DNA of 33,406 bases from Candidatus Gastranaerophilales bacterium (GCA_944324445.1 CALUWL010000014.1:1-33406), one strand, 5' to 3'; numbered from the stretch's first letter, positions 17,136-26,243 are shown. Notes: a model not told the origin generated them from the letters alone. Numbers and translations are program-made.

Positions 17136-19088
17136 ATGAGAATAAATAGTGTTGTTGGGCTAAATGCAATTTCAGGTCGCAAAATTGCATTTAAAAGAGA
17201 GTTAAAAGAAAACGAAAAGCCGGGTTGCGCTAAAGCAATAGATGAGGCAATGAATTATTTAGGAATAGTAAATAGGGCCATGATAATCCATGGACCGAGT
17301 TTTCCTGTGTATGACGATGATATTGAACAAAAAACAGGAACACCTGTTGCTGCTGATGAATTTTTGGATTTTATTAAAGTGTTTGGTTTTAACGCTGTTC
17401 AATTGGGTCCTATGGGAAAATTGAATGATGGCGATAATTCACCTTATGCCTCTTCGATTTTTGCTAAAAATCCTTTGTTTATTAACTTATCATTATTAAC
17501 AACGGATGAATATGCTGGTATTTTAAGCGATGATGAACTGTATGCTAATACTTACGAAGTGGATACACCTGAACAAAATTATACAAAATCGGATTTTGCA
17601 GATTCTAAAAGTGTTATTAGCGGTGCCATTTCAACTGCTTATAAAAATTTTCAGCAAAAACTTGAAAATAAAGATAAAGATGCAATAAGACTAAATAGAG
17701 AGTTTTTGGATTTTCAGAAAAATAATGCATATTGGCTTGATTATTATGCAACTTTGGATGTTTTGTCGAAAAAATATAAAACGGATGATTATTCGGTTTG
17801 GAATTTAAAAGACAGAAATTTGATTAAAGGCTTAAAAGCGCATGATGCTGATACAGTAGATTATTTTGAAAAATTAAATAAAGAAAATGCATCAAGTATA
17901 AATTCATATAAGTTTACTCAATTTATAGTTGATAAACAGTTAAAACAAGATGAAGAAAATAGGGATGTAGTATATATTGGCGATTTGCTTGTAGGCGCTT
18001 CAAAATTTGATGAATTAATTTTTGAGGACGCCTTTTTAAAAGGAGTCAGGATAGGTGCTGAATATGGCGGACCTGATAATTCGCCTCAGTTGTGGGATGT
18101 TCCTTTTGTTAATCCGGATAAACTTTTTAATAAAAATGGAACCTTAGGGCCTGCCGGTCAATTTATAAAATTAAAACTTGAAAAAACTTTGCAAGATACT
18201 GAAAACATCAGAATTGATCATGCAATGGGGCTTGTAGATCCTTTTGTATATGCTAAAAATTCAGTTGTTTATGTTAATAAAAAAGATAAAGACGGTAAGA
18301 TTATTAAAATTCCTGTTCGAGATAAATTAAAGGCAAATTATTTATCCAGAACAAAATTTGATAAAAATAAAAATTATCAAAGAATTATTCCGGATATTAT
18401 AATCCCTGTCTTAAAATCCGGCGGATTAAATCCCGAAGATGTAATTTGGGAAGATTTGGGGGCTGATGTTACCGGTGTATTTAATAAAGTATTTAGAGAG
18501 GATAATCATCTTCCGGGAATAAGCTGTCTTGCTTGGGATAGAGGTGAAAATGCTCCAGAGCAAAACTGGGCATATTTAGGTTGCCATGATGATAAATCTA
18601 TTAGTATGGTTGTTGCAAAAGGTTTAGACAAAGATTCTCATGCTTGGAATCCTGATTATCTTGCAGGATACTTAAATCCCAGTCCAAATCGTGCAAAAGA
18701 AAGAGAACAATTTAAAAATGATATTATAAATAGTAAAGCTAGCAGGATAAAAGCGAAATTTGCAGATTTATTCCGCTCAACAAAAAATATTCAAATGTCA
18801 TTTATGGACTTTTTTGGAATTAATAAACAATATAACGTTCCGGGAACAAAATCTGATGAAAATTGGACATTAAGACTTAGCCCTGATTATCAGAAACATT
18901 ATTACGATGATTTAGCAAATAATAAAGATGCTGTAAATATGCCTGAAATATTGTCAATTGCTGTTCAAGCAAAAGCTGATATGGATTTTGCAAAAGGTGA
19001 AAAAACAGAAAGACAGGCAAAAGCAGAAGCTAAGCCAATTTTAGATAAATTAAATCATTATAGTAAGATTTTAAAAGAAAAGGAATAA
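17136..19088 (+). CDS. malQ: 4-alpha-glucanotransferase (GH77, amylomaltase)
   Basis: A 650-residue GH77 enzyme, which moves maltooligosaccharide units between alpha-1,4-glucans in glycogen or maltodextrin metabolism. The family motif NSPYASSIFAKNPLFINL lies near residue 105. Catalytic residues by motif are the nucleophile Asp361 in IRIDH, the acid/base Glu439 in WEDLG and Asp485 in GCHD. The spacing between nucleophile and acid/base is about 30 residues longer than in Thermus amylomaltase because of a Lys/Asp-rich insert (about 380-400), and another Lys-rich segment occupies about 145-300. The cytoplasmic N terminus has no signal peptide. It is a single gene, divergent from nadK, followed by the rpsU promoter. 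Confidence 0.88.
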   Translation: MRINSVVGLNAISGRKIAFKRELKENEKPGCAKAIDEAMNYLGIVNRAMIIHGPSFPVYDDDIEQKTGTPVAADEFLDFIKVFGFNAVQLGPMGKLNDGDNSPYASSIFAKNPLFINLSLLTTDEYAGILSDDELYANTYEVDTPEQNYTKSDFADSKSVISGAISTAYKNFQQKLENKDKDAIRLNREFLDFQKNNAYWLDYYATLDVLSKKYKTDDYSVWNLKDRNLIKGLKAHDADTVDYFEKLNKENASSINSYKFTQFIVDKQLKQDEENRDVVYIGDLLVGASKFDELIFEDAFLKGVRIGAEYGGPDNSPQLWDVPFVNPDKLFNKNGTLGPAGQFIKLKLEKTLQDTENIRIDHAMGLVDPFVYAKNSVVYVNKKDKDGKIIKIPVRDKLKANYLSRTKFDKNKNYQRIIPDIIIPVLKSGGLNPEDVIWEDLGADVTGVFNKVFREDNHLPGISCLAWDRGENAPEQNWAYLGCHDDKSISMVVAKGLDKDSHAWNPDYLAGYLNPSPNRAKEREQFKNDIINSKASRIKAKFADLFRSTKNIQMSFMDFFGINKQYNVPGTKSDENWTLRLSPDYQKHYYDDLANNKDAVNMPEILSIAVQAKADMDFAKGEKTERQAKAEAKPILDKLNHYSKILKEKE

Positions 19089-19095
19089 TATAAGC

Positions 19096-19124
19096 TTGAC
19101 GTCTGTTTTTTACTATGTTAGCAT
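19096..19124 (+). promoter_or_regulatory. Predicted rpsU promoter
   Basis: TTGACG (19096-19101), a 17-bp spacer and TAGCAT (19119-19124). The start would be near 19131, giving a leader of about 35 nt that contains a full AAGGAGGTGA ribosome binding site. Confidence 0.6.
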
Positions 19125-19165
19125 GTTCTAGCTTATACTATTAAACTCCAAAGGAGGTGAAAACA

Positions 19166-19339
19166 ATGCCTGAAGTAAGAGTTCGTGAAAATGAAAATAT
19201 AGAATCTGCACTTAAAAGATTCAAGAAAAAAATTCAAAAAGCGGGTATCTTATCTGAAATTAAACGCAGAGAAAGATACGAAAAACCTTCCGTAAAAAGA
19301 AAAAGAAAATCGGAAGCAGCAAGAAAAAGAAAAGTATAG
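19166..19339 (+). CDS. rpsU: 30S ribosomal protein bS21
   Basis: A 57-residue, strongly basic protein: the N terminus [20 protein letters not shown] and the internal motif [16 protein letters not shown] are diagnostic of bS21, which sits at the platform of the 30S subunit near the anti-Shine-Dalgarno sequence. The C terminus is a Lys/Arg-rich tail. The ATG follows AAGGAGGTGA (19151-19160), the strongest Shine-Dalgarno sequence in the window; a GTG within that element is not the start. Flanked by its own promoter and a strong terminator, so monocistronic. Confidence 0.97.
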   Translation: MPEVRVRENENIESALKRFKKKIQKAGILSEIKRRERYEKPSVKRKRKSEAARKRKV

Positions 19340-19343
19340 AATT

Positions 19344-19372
19344 AAAAGCCGACAATTTATGTCGGCTTTTTT
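19344..19372 (+). terminator. Terminator of rpsU
   Basis: An 11-bp perfect stem AAAAGCCGACA (19344-19354)/TGTCGGCTTTT (19360-19370) with loop ATTTA and a U tract. The A run on the left would also allow function on the opposite strand. Confidence 0.92.
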
Positions 19373-19389
19373 AAACTTCATCACCTTTA

Positions 19390-19398
19390 TGTTATAAT
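19390..19398 (+). promoter_or_regulatory. Extended -10 promoter of yajQ
   Basis: TG-T-TATAAT (-10 hexamer 19393-19398) is a perfect extended -10 element. The -35 region (TTTAAA, 17 bp upstream) is weak and overlaps the rpsU terminator tail. The start would be near 19405. Confidence 0.55.
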
Positions 19399-19425
19399 GA
19401 ATATGATAATAAAAAGGAGAGTTAT

Positions 19426-19926
19426 ATGGCAAAAGATGCAAGTTTTGACATTGTTTCGGAATTTGATAAACAAGAGCTTTTAAATGCTGTTGATCAAGTT
19501 AAAAGAGAACTTACAACAAGATTTGATCTTAAAGATTCAAATTCGGATATAACTTTGGATGGCGATAAGGCAATTAATATAACAACCAATGATGAAATGA
19601 AATTAAAAAATATTTATGATATTTTGCAATCTAAATTAATTAAAAGAAATTTAAGTTTGAAAATTCTTGATCCGCAAAAAGTAGAAAATGCGCTGGGCGG
19701 AAACGTTAAACAAGAAATTAAATTAAAAAAAGGCTTATCAACTGAATTAGCTAAAAAAATCACAGGTTTTATAAAAGATACAAAACTGAAGGTTCAAGCT
19801 TCCATTCAAGGTGATTCAGTCAGGGTAACAGGTAAAAGCAGAGATGATCTTCAAGATGTCATAAAAGCAATCAGACAAAAAGAAGATGAAATTGATGCAC
19901 CATTGCAATTCACAAACTACAGGTAA
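19426..19926 (+). CDS. yajQ: YajQ/DUF520 nucleotide-binding protein
   Basis: A 166-residue protein that matches YajQ over its full length: ASFDIVSEFDKQELLNAVDQ at the N terminus, LTTRFDLKDS, and VRVTGKSRDDLQDVIKAIR near the C terminus. The fold is two ferredoxin-like domains; homologues bind nucleotides and RNA, and one from Xanthomonas binds cyclic di-GMP. Its role here is unknown. AAAGGAGA lies about 7 nt before the ATG. The methionine gamma-lyase-like gene follows after 5 nt. Confidence 0.93.
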   Translation: MAKDASFDIVSEFDKQELLNAVDQVKRELTTRFDLKDSNSDITLDGDKAINITTNDEMKLKNIYDILQSKLIKRNLSLKILDPQKVENALGGNVKQEIKLKKGLSTELAKKITGFIKDTKLKVQASIQGDSVRVTGKSRDDLQDVIKAIRQKEDEIDAPLQFTNYR

Positions 19927-19931
19927 ATAAA

Positions 19932-21194
19932 ATGAATAACAAAGAAAAAGCTTGCGTTTTGGTTGAAAACGCACAAAATTCGCTTGAAAAAATTTTTAGA
20001 GAAATTGATGAAATAGCTGAATATAATCAAAAAAAAGTTCTTGATGCTTTTTGTAAAAATAAAATAGGAGAAGAACATTTCTATACTGTAACAGGTTACG
20101 GGCATGATGATATAGGTAGGGAAGCTCTGGATAAAACCTATGCGGATGTTTTTAATTGTGAAGCGGCTATTGTTCGTCCTCATTTTGTTTCGGGCTCTCA
20201 TACCATAGCATGCGCTCTATTTGGTGTTTTAAGGTATAACGATAGGTTGGTTTCAATTGCAGGAGAACCGTATGATACTATGCAGCAGATAATTGGTTCT
20301 CGCCCTGATACGGATGATTTTGAAACGAGTTTAATGGGTCATGGGGTTAAATACAGTGAAGTTCCTTTAAAAAATGGACTAGATGTTGATTATGAAAATA
20401 TTGAAAAATATTTGCTTCCCGATACTAAAATGGTTTTAATACAGCGCTCGAGAGGATATTCTTTAAGAAAACCTCTTACAATAGCTGATATTAAAAGGAT
20501 AATTGATATTGTTAAAACAAAAAATCCTGAAATTTGTTGTTTTGTGGATAATTGCTATGGTGAATTTACCGAAAAATTAGAACCAACCGATGTCGGCGCA
20601 GATTTAATTGCAGGAAGCCTAATTAAAAACCCCGGCGGCGGGATAGTTGAAGCAGGCGGTTATATTGCAGGAAAGAAAAAACATGTAGATATGGCAGCAA
20701 GAAGGCTTACAGCCCCTGGTATAGGTGCTGAAGGCGGTGCTATGCACAATCAAACAAGAGTTATTTTGCAGGGCTTCTTTATGGCGCCAAGCATTACTTC
20801 TTATGCTCTAAAAGGTTCTATTTTAGCTGCAAAAGTCTTTGAGGATATGGGTTTTAGTACTTTTCCATCGTCTGAAACCAGAAGAACTGATTTAATCCAA
20901 ACAATTAAATTTAATAATGAAAAAGAACAGCAAGCATTTTGCACAATGATTCAAAAAAATTCTCCTGTTGAAAGCTATTTAACCCCAATTCCTGATACTG
21001 TTCCGGGGTATGATTGCAATTTGCTTATGGCAGGCGGCAGTTTTATTGAAGGTTCAACAATAGAGCTATCTGCAGATGGACCTGTAAGAGAGCCTTGGGC
21101 TATATATCTTCAGGGCGGATTGAGCTATTTTCACGTTAAAATCGCCCTTAAGGGAGTAGTCGAAGCATTGTTAAATCAAGAAAGAATATATTAG
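19932..21194 (+). CDS. Methionine gamma-lyase-like PLP enzyme ('aluminium resistance' family)
   Basis: A 420-residue PLP-dependent protein of the family named for aluminium resistance and related to methionine gamma-lyase. GYGHDDIGREALDKTYADVF and RPHFVSGSHTIACALFGVL are family signatures. The PLP lysine is Lys232 in SLIKNPGGGI. The C-terminal half contains GGGFIEGSTIELS-like and DGPVREPW motifs. The true substrate is not established; C-S bond cleavage of a sulfur amino acid is the usual expectation. The start is 5 nt after the yajQ stop codon with AGGTAA upstream, so the two are co-transcribed. The stop codon overlaps that of the convergent crcB remnant by 4 nt. Confidence 0.9.
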   Translation: MNNKEKACVLVENAQNSLEKIFREIDEIAEYNQKKVLDAFCKNKIGEEHFYTVTGYGHDDIGREALDKTYADVFNCEAAIVRPHFVSGSHTIACALFGVLRYNDRLVSIAGEPYDTMQQIIGSRPDTDDFETSLMGHGVKYSEVPLKNGLDVDYENIEKYLLPDTKMVLIQRSRGYSLRKPLTIADIKRIIDIVKTKNPEICCFVDNCYGEFTEKLEPTDVGADLIAGSLIKNPGGGIVEAGGYIAGKKKHVDMAARRLTAPGIGAEGGAMHNQTRVILQGFFMAPSITSYALKGSILAAKVFEDMGFSTFPSSETRRTDLIQTIKFNNEKEQQAFCTMIQKNSPVESYLTPIPDTVPGYDCNLLMAGGSFIEGSTIELSADGPVREPWAIYLQGGLSYFHVKIALKGVVEALLNQERIY

Positions 21195-21562
21195 CTTTTA
21201 CTTATCAAAAAACCAACATAAGTTGCAATTAGACCTATCGTAAGGCTTGAAATCATATAAACAGCAAAATGTATGTATTTTCCTTCCTTTAAAAAATACA
21301 TACCTTCAAGGCTAAAGGTTGAAAAAGTTGTCAGACCGCCAAGAAGCCCCGTAGTTAAAAGCAGTGTTACATATTAAGGGAGCTGAATTTTATTTATTAT
21401 TAATCCTGATATAAGTCCTATTAAAAAACATCCTGTTATGTTAACTAAAAACGTTGCAGGATAGCCGATTTTAAAATTATCTATGCAAAATTTTGTGATT
21501 AAAAATCTTAAAGCGGCTCCAATTCCCCCGCCTATAAAAACAGATAAAATATTAATCATCAT
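21191..21562 (-). pseudogene. crcB: Fluoride channel CrcB/FluC interrupted by an in-frame TAA
   Basis: Reading straight through one stop codon gives a 123-codon CrcB. The first 62 codons carry FIGGGIGAALRFLITKF and the Asn of NITGCFLIG; then comes TAA (21376-21374). The same frame continues with TTGLLGGLTTFSTFSLEG, the fluoride-pore signature, and two more membrane helices to a normal stop. The TAA falls in the loop between the second and third helices. No start codon near the break would rescue the second half. The start codon overlaps the stop of the MacB-type permease (ATGATGA), so it is the last gene of the efflux operon. A recent nonsense mutation or a sequence error fits; nothing else in the frame is damaged. 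Confidence 0.85.
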
Positions 21563-22785
21563 TCATACCTTAAAGCATCAATCGGGTTTAATAGGGAAGC
21601 TTTATAAGCCGGATAATACCCAAAACCAATTCCAACAAGTCCTGAAAAACCAAATGAAAGTAGTATGGGTGCTAAAGTTATTTCAATGCTTGTTCCAAAG
21701 ACTCCGCCGATAATAAGCGCAATAACAATTCCGACAATAACTCCGATTAGCCCGCCTAATAAAGATAAAATTAAAGCTTCTATCAAAAATTGCACCTGAA
21801 TATCAACCGCTCTTGCTCCGATTGCCATACGAATGCCGATTTCTTTAGTTCTTTCGGTTACGGAAACAAGCATGATATTCATAATTCCTATACCGCCTAC
21901 AACAAGGGATACAGAAGCAATTGAAGCAAGTAAAATTGCAAAAGTTCTTACTGTTGATTTCATTTTTTCTTGGAATTCTGCGCTGTTTCTTATTTCAAAG
22001 TCATTTTCCTGTAGTTTCCCTAGATTATGTCTGCGTCTTAGGATTTCTTCAATATCTTTTTGAGCTAAATTAGTATCTTCTAAAGTTGCAGCTTTTACTA
22101 TTATTTGATTAACCGAACCCGGAAAATCTGTTCCAAAAACTTTTCTTTGAGCTGTTGTAATCGGGATAAAAATAATATCATCCTGATCCATCGGTCCCAT
22201 TTGTCCTTTTGATTTTAGCGTTCCTATTACTTTAAAAGGGACGTTGCCTATTCTTATTGTTTTATTTATTGAATTTACATCTCCAAAAAGTTCTGTTTCA
22301 ACGGTTGAACCAATTATTGCAACTTTTGCTGCGTTTTTATCGTCATCTTTTGTGAAGGTTCTGCCTCTATTTACTTCGTAGTTTTTTACGTATAAATATG
22401 GTGTTGTAACCCCGTAGACAGTGGTTGACCAGTTTTGATTGCCATACATTACCTGTTTTGTTGAATTCATAACCGGAGCAACGGCTTCTACTCCTCTTGC
22501 TGTTTTTTGTATTGCGGTTGCATCTTTTATGCTTAAGGTTGGTTTTGTTCCCATTCCCATTGAAACACCGCCTGTTTTTGCTGTTGCAGAGCGGATTGTT
22601 AATAGGTTAGAACCCATAGATTCCATATTTTCCTGTACTTGTTTATTTGCGCCGGAACCTATTGCAAGCATAATGATAACTGCTGCAACACCGATGATTA
22701 TCCCTAAAGAAGTTAATGCAGAGCGCATTTTATTGACTTTAAGAGAATTTATTGCAATTTTCATAGTGGATTTAAAGTCTATCAT
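21559..22785 (-). CDS. MacB-type ABC transporter permease
   Basis: A 408-residue permease of the MacB/FtsX type: one transmembrane helix near the N terminus (about 20-45, in ALTSLGIIIGVAAVIIML), a periplasmic core domain of about 230 residues, and three C-terminal helices beginning near residue 285, with VTERTKEIGIRMAIGAR between them. Unlike E. coli MacB, the ATPase is a separate gene, with which it overlaps by 4 nt (ATGA). With the upstream MacA-like and TolC-like genes it should form a tripartite pump that expels a substrate from the periplasm. The substrate (macrolide, peptide or lipid) is not evident. Confidence 0.9.
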   Translation of the reverse strand: MIDFKSTMKIAINSLKVNKMRSALTSLGIIIGVAAVIIMLAIGSGANKQVQENMESMGSNLLTIRSATAKTGGVSMGMGTKPTLSIKDATAIQKTARGVEAVAPVMNSTKQVMYGNQNWSTTVYGVTTPYLYVKNYEVNRGRTFTKDDDKNAAKVAIIGSTVETELFGDVNSINKTIRIGNVPFKVIGTLKSKGQMGPMDQDDIIFIPITTAQRKVFGTDFPGSVNQIIVKAATLEDTNLAQKDIEEILRRRHNLGKLQENDFEIRNSAEFQEKMKSTVRTFAILLASIASVSLVVGGIGIMNIMLVSVTERTKEIGIRMAIGARAVDIQVQFLIEALILSLLGGLIGVIVGIVIALIIGGVFGTSIEITLAPILLSFGFSGLVGIGFGYYPAYKASLLNPIDALRYE

Positions 22786-23498
22786 GTTTGTCTTGTCCTT
22801 TGTTTAAGCCATTCTTCTTTGGGAAGATCGGAGACAATTTTGCCGTCTTTAAATTTTATAATTCTTTTTGTGTATTCTGCAATATCAGGTTCATGAGTTA
22901 CCAACACAACAGTTTTGCCCAGATTTTCGTTTAAATTTACGAAAAATTCCATAACATCAATACTTGTCTTGGTATCCAAGTTTCCTGTAGGTTCATCTGC
23001 AAGTATTAGAGGAGCATCGTTAACGATTGCTCTTGCAATTGCGACTCTTTGCTGCTGCCCGCCCGACATTTGAGAGGGCATATTATTTTCTTTTTTATCT
23101 AAGCCGACAATTTTCAAGGCTTCTCTTGCTCTTTTATATCTTTCTTCTTCGGGAATTCCTTTATATATCATAGGCATACAAACATTATCAATGGCAGATG
23201 TTCTTGAAATGAGGTTAAAACCTTGGAAAACAAAACCGATTTTGTTGTTTCTTATGTCTGATAATTGGTTTGCATTAAGCGAAAATACATCAACTCCTTC
23301 AAGATAATACTCTCCCGAGGTTGGTTTATCAAGAGTTCCAAGCATATTCATACAGGTTGATTTTCCGGAGCCTGATGTTCCCATAATTGCTACAAATTCA
23401 CCTTTTTCAATTGTAAAAGAAACATCATTAAGTGCATGGAAAGTTTCTTCTCCCATTTGATATGTTTTTATTGCATTTTTTACTTTAATTAGTTCCAT
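22782..23498 (-). CDS. MacB/LolD-type ABC transporter ATPase
   Basis: A 238-residue nucleotide-binding subunit: Walker A GTSGSGKST at 40-48, Q-loop in FVFQGFNL, signature MSGGQQQRVAIARA, Walker B LILADEPTGNLD and the switch His in VLVTHEPD. GNLD is typical of the MacB/LolD/FtsE subgroup. The ATG start was preferred to a TTG 9 nt upstream because MELIKVKNA is the usual N terminus. It lies between the MacA-like gene and the permease in the same operon and powers that permease. Confidence 0.92.
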   Translation of the reverse strand: MELIKVKNAIKTYQMGEETFHALNDVSFTIEKGEFVAIMGTSGSGKSTCMNMLGTLDKPTSGEYYLEGVDVFSLNANQLSDIRNNKIGFVFQGFNLISRTSAIDNVCMPMIYKGIPEEERYKRAREALKIVGLDKKENNMPSQMSGGQQQRVAIARAIVNDAPLILADEPTGNLDTKTSIDVMEFFVNLNENLGKTVVLVTHEPDIAEYTKRIIKFKDGKIVSDLPKEEWLKQRTRQT

Positions 23499-23508
23499 AT
23501 TTTTCAAT

Positions 23509-24657
23509 CTATATTCTTGGCGGACGCATATTGCCCGTTTGTTTTTTATTTTTCCCGCCTATTGATGAGATAACAACTTTATCCCCTTCTTTTATTTCGT
23601 TTGATATAATTTGTGTTTTATTTTCATCTGATACACCAAGTTCAACATTATAGCGTTTTAAGCCGCTTTTTGTTTGAATCCAAATGCCTTGTTGTTCATA
23701 TTTTTGAGTGTTATCTTCGGGAGTGAATTTTAAGGCTTTGTTTTCTACGCAAAGAACATCTTTAACTTCATCGGTTATAATAGATACATTAGCTGTCATT
23801 CCGGGGATAACGAGTCCTTCGGTGTTATCAACCGATACAATAACTGTGTATGTTACAACGTTATTTGTCGTAGTTGAAGCAAGACGGACCTGAGTAACTT
23901 CGCCTTCAAAAATCCTATCTTGATAACCGTCAAGAGTGTATTTTGCTTTTTGTCCTACTTCGATTTTTCCTATGTCTGCTTCTGATACGCTTGTTTCAAT
24001 TTGCATTTTTGTTAAATCTTTTGCTACTTCAAATAATGTCGGAGTATTAAAGCTTGCAGCAACTGTCTGACCAACATCAACAGCTCTTGAAATTACCGTA
24101 CCGTCAACCGGAGAGGTGATTTTTGAATATCTAAGATTTGTCATATTGTTATCCAAGCTTGCTTGAGCGGCGCTAACTTCGGCTTTTGCAGCGTCAACTT
24201 CGGCTTTTGCTTGCAGATAATTTGAAAGTGCTAATTCAACATCATCTTTTGATACATAATTTTTTTCATAAAGGTGTTTATATCTTTGATAATTGTTTTT
24301 CTTGTATGTTAAAGTAGAACTTGCTTTTGCATAGGCAGCTTTTGCGTTTCTTAATTTTGCGCTTGATTGATCAACATTTGCTTGAAATAAACTCGGGTCA
24401 AGCTCTGCTAATAAATCGCCTTGTTTAACTATCGAATTGTAGTCAACATAAATTTTAGCAACCGTTCCTGATACTTGTGTACCGACTGCGATTGTGTTTA
24501 TTGGTTTAATTGTTCCCGACGCTTCTACGTATTCAATAATTGAATCTTTTTTGATTGGTTTTGTTATATATTTAACAGTTGTTTTCTTCAAAATTAAAAT
24601 GAGAGAAATTATGACTATTAAACAAACGACGCCGATTATTATATATCTTTTTTTCAT
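23509..24657 (-). CDS. MacA-like periplasmic adaptor (HlyD family)
   Basis: A 382-residue membrane fusion protein with one N-terminal transmembrane helix (about 5-23). A beta-barrel/lipoyl half-motif starts at VEASGTIKPINTIAVGTQVSG; a coiled-coil hairpin rich in Ala, Lys and Gln spans about 95-165; the second lipoyl half is KITSPVDGTVISRAVDVGQTV; the rest is beta-barrel and membrane-proximal. This is the MacA layout, bridging the inner-membrane permease to TolC. It overlaps the TolC-like gene by 4 nt and lies just before the ATPase gene. Confidence 0.9.
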   Translation of the reverse strand: MKKRYIIIGVVCLIVIISLILILKKTTVKYITKPIKKDSIIEYVEASGTIKPINTIAVGTQVSGTVAKIYVDYNSIVKQGDLLAELDPSLFQANVDQSSAKLRNAKAAYAKASSTLTYKKNNYQRYKHLYEKNYVSKDDVELALSNYLQAKAEVDAAKAEVSAAQASLDNNMTNLRYSKITSPVDGTVISRAVDVGQTVAASFNTPTLFEVAKDLTKMQIETSVSEADIGKIEVGQKAKYTLDGYQDRIFEGEVTQVRLASTTTNNVVTYTVIVSVDNTEGLVIPGMTANVSIITDEVKDVLCVENKALKFTPEDNTQKYEQQGIWIQTKSGLKRYNVELGVSDENKTQIISNEIKEGDKVVISSIGGKNKKQTGNMRPPRI

Positions 24658-26243
24658 CTTACCCCCATTGATTTAAGTAAGGTTTCTCTTGCTACATTAT
24701 AATTAAACACTGCTTCAACAAAATTCAACTGCGAATTGTTGTAATTCGTAAGAGCATCTTGTAATTCCACATAGTTATTTAAACCCACGCTGTATCTTCC
24801 GTCTGCAAGTTCAAAGTTTTCAAGCGTTGCCTTAACTTTTGAATTCATAAGCGGAATTTTGCGCTCTAATTGTCGCATATTAACGTAATTTGTTTGAACT
24901 TCCCAGAAAATATCCGCCTTTGATATGTTTACGTTATGCAAAGCTATATCTAAGTACGATTCACCTTCTTTAACCTGATAGTGTATTCCGTAAGGATTAA
25001 TTGAACCTAAGCCTACACTTGCACCAAGCTGCAAAGGGCTTGAATATGTCGATTCGCTTTTGGTATAACCCCAAGTTAAATCGCCTGTAATTTCAGGCAT
25101 ATATTGTCTTTTAATTGCTTTTAAGGATTCATTTTGAACTAAAACAAGCATTTCATTAGATTTTAAATCAGGTCTAAGGTTAAGAGCTTCTTCAACTGCT
25201 TCTTTTCTTGTTAGAGTAAGGGGCTTGAATTCAAAATTTTGAATTATATCGCGATGTTCAATTCCTGATGACAACATAATAAGTCCGTCAGGAGTTTTTT
25301 TGATTGCCTCTTGGGGCGGTTTTATTGTTGTAAAACTTTCAACTTTTTTTCTGTAATCTGCTTTTAGGAAACTGAAATTTTCAGTGTTTTTAACAATAAA
25401 ATCAGTGTCTTCTTCATAGTACATTGAATTTTTAAGAGCAATTAAAGCTGTTTCCAGATTATTTTGCCCTTCTACAAGTTGTATTTTAGAATCCGTAAGA
25501 TTTACCTGAGCGTTTACAACGTCGATTTTAGATTTTAAACCCTCATCAAACATAGCTTTAGTTCGTTCGTAATTTAGGGTGTTAATTCTTACGTTTTGTT
25601 CGTATATATCAAGGTTTGCAAGAGCAGACAAGACTTTATAATAGTTAATTTTAACTTCGTAAATTACTCCTAAAACGTCAAAATCATAGTCATATTGAGC
25701 AGATTGAGTATCATATTTTGCCATGTTGATTTTTGCGGTTGTTCTTCCGAAATCCCATATCATTTCAGAAATCCCGACATTAAAACCAAGGGAGTTATCT
25801 TGAGAATTTACTATTCTTGTTCCGTTATTGTTATTGTGGTTGTAGTTGACTCTGCCTGTGAGCTTTGGTGCATAGTTTGCTCTTTGTTGTCCTATGCCTG
25901 ATTTTGCAGCGTTAATTCTTTCTTGTGATACACGAAGATTTGGATTATGGGTCATTGCATATTCAACACAATCTTCAATTGTCATAACCGAAAGTTGACT
26001 TAATGGTGGTCTTTTTCCTGTTCTCACTTCGGGGAGCTTGATTTCTTCAACTCTGAATTGTTGTTTTTTAGCTTTTTTTTGTTTTTTATTCTGTGGATTT
26101 TCTTGATTTTCAACTTTTGTTTTATTTTTTTTAAAGAAACTAAAAAACGATTTTTTTGTAGCTGTATTATTTTCTTCAATGGCAAGTGTGCTTTGAGCCA
26201 GTATTAAAAAAGAAAGTATTATAACCGGTGCTATTTTTTTCAT
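24654..26243 (-). CDS. TolC-like outer membrane efflux protein
   Basis: A 529-residue protein with a signal peptide (about 1-21), a Lys-rich linker (about 25-60), then two OEP repeats. SVMTIEDCVEYAMTHNPNLR opens the first and TLTRKEAVEEALNLRPDLKS the second, each followed by long helices rich in Ala, Asn and Gln. This is the trimeric outer-membrane channel of the efflux system. It leads the operon, with an AGGGGAAG ribosome binding site about 5 nt before the ATG. The spacer between the two repeats (about 280-340) is longer than in E. coli TolC. Confidence 0.9.
   Translation of the reverse strand: MKKIAPVIILSFLILAQSTLAIEENNTATKKSFFSFFKKNKTKVENQENPQNKKQKKAKKQQFRVEEIKLPEVRTGKRPPLSQLSVMTIEDCVEYAMTHNPNLRVSQERINAAKSGIGQQRANYAPKLTGRVNYNHNNNNGTRIVNSQDNSLGFNVGISEMIWDFGRTTAKINMAKYDTQSAQYDYDFDVLGVIYEVKINYYKVLSALANLDIYEQNVRINTLNYERTKAMFDEGLKSKIDVVNAQVNLTDSKIQLVEGQNNLETALIALKNSMYYEEDTDFIVKNTENFSFLKADYRKKVESFTTIKPPQEAIKKTPDGLIMLSSGIEHRDIIQNFEFKPLTLTRKEAVEEALNLRPDLKSNEMLVLVQNESLKAIKRQYMPEITGDLTWGYTKSESTYSSPLQLGASVGLGSINPYGIHYQVKEGESYLDIALHNVNISKADIFWEVQTNYVNMRQLERKIPLMNSKVKATLENFELADGRYSVGLNNYVELQDALTNYNNSQLNFVEAVFNYNVARETLLKSMGVR

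Noticed and set aside
21374-21376. Recoding of the crcB stop as selenocysteine or pyrrolysine
   Set aside because: Those use TGA and TAG; this codon is TAA, and other genes in the window end in TAA normally.
21559-24657. LolCDE lipoprotein exporter instead of an efflux pump
   Set aside because: There is one permease with a MacA-like adaptor and a TolC-like channel in overlapping order, which fits the MacAB-TolC arrangement better.
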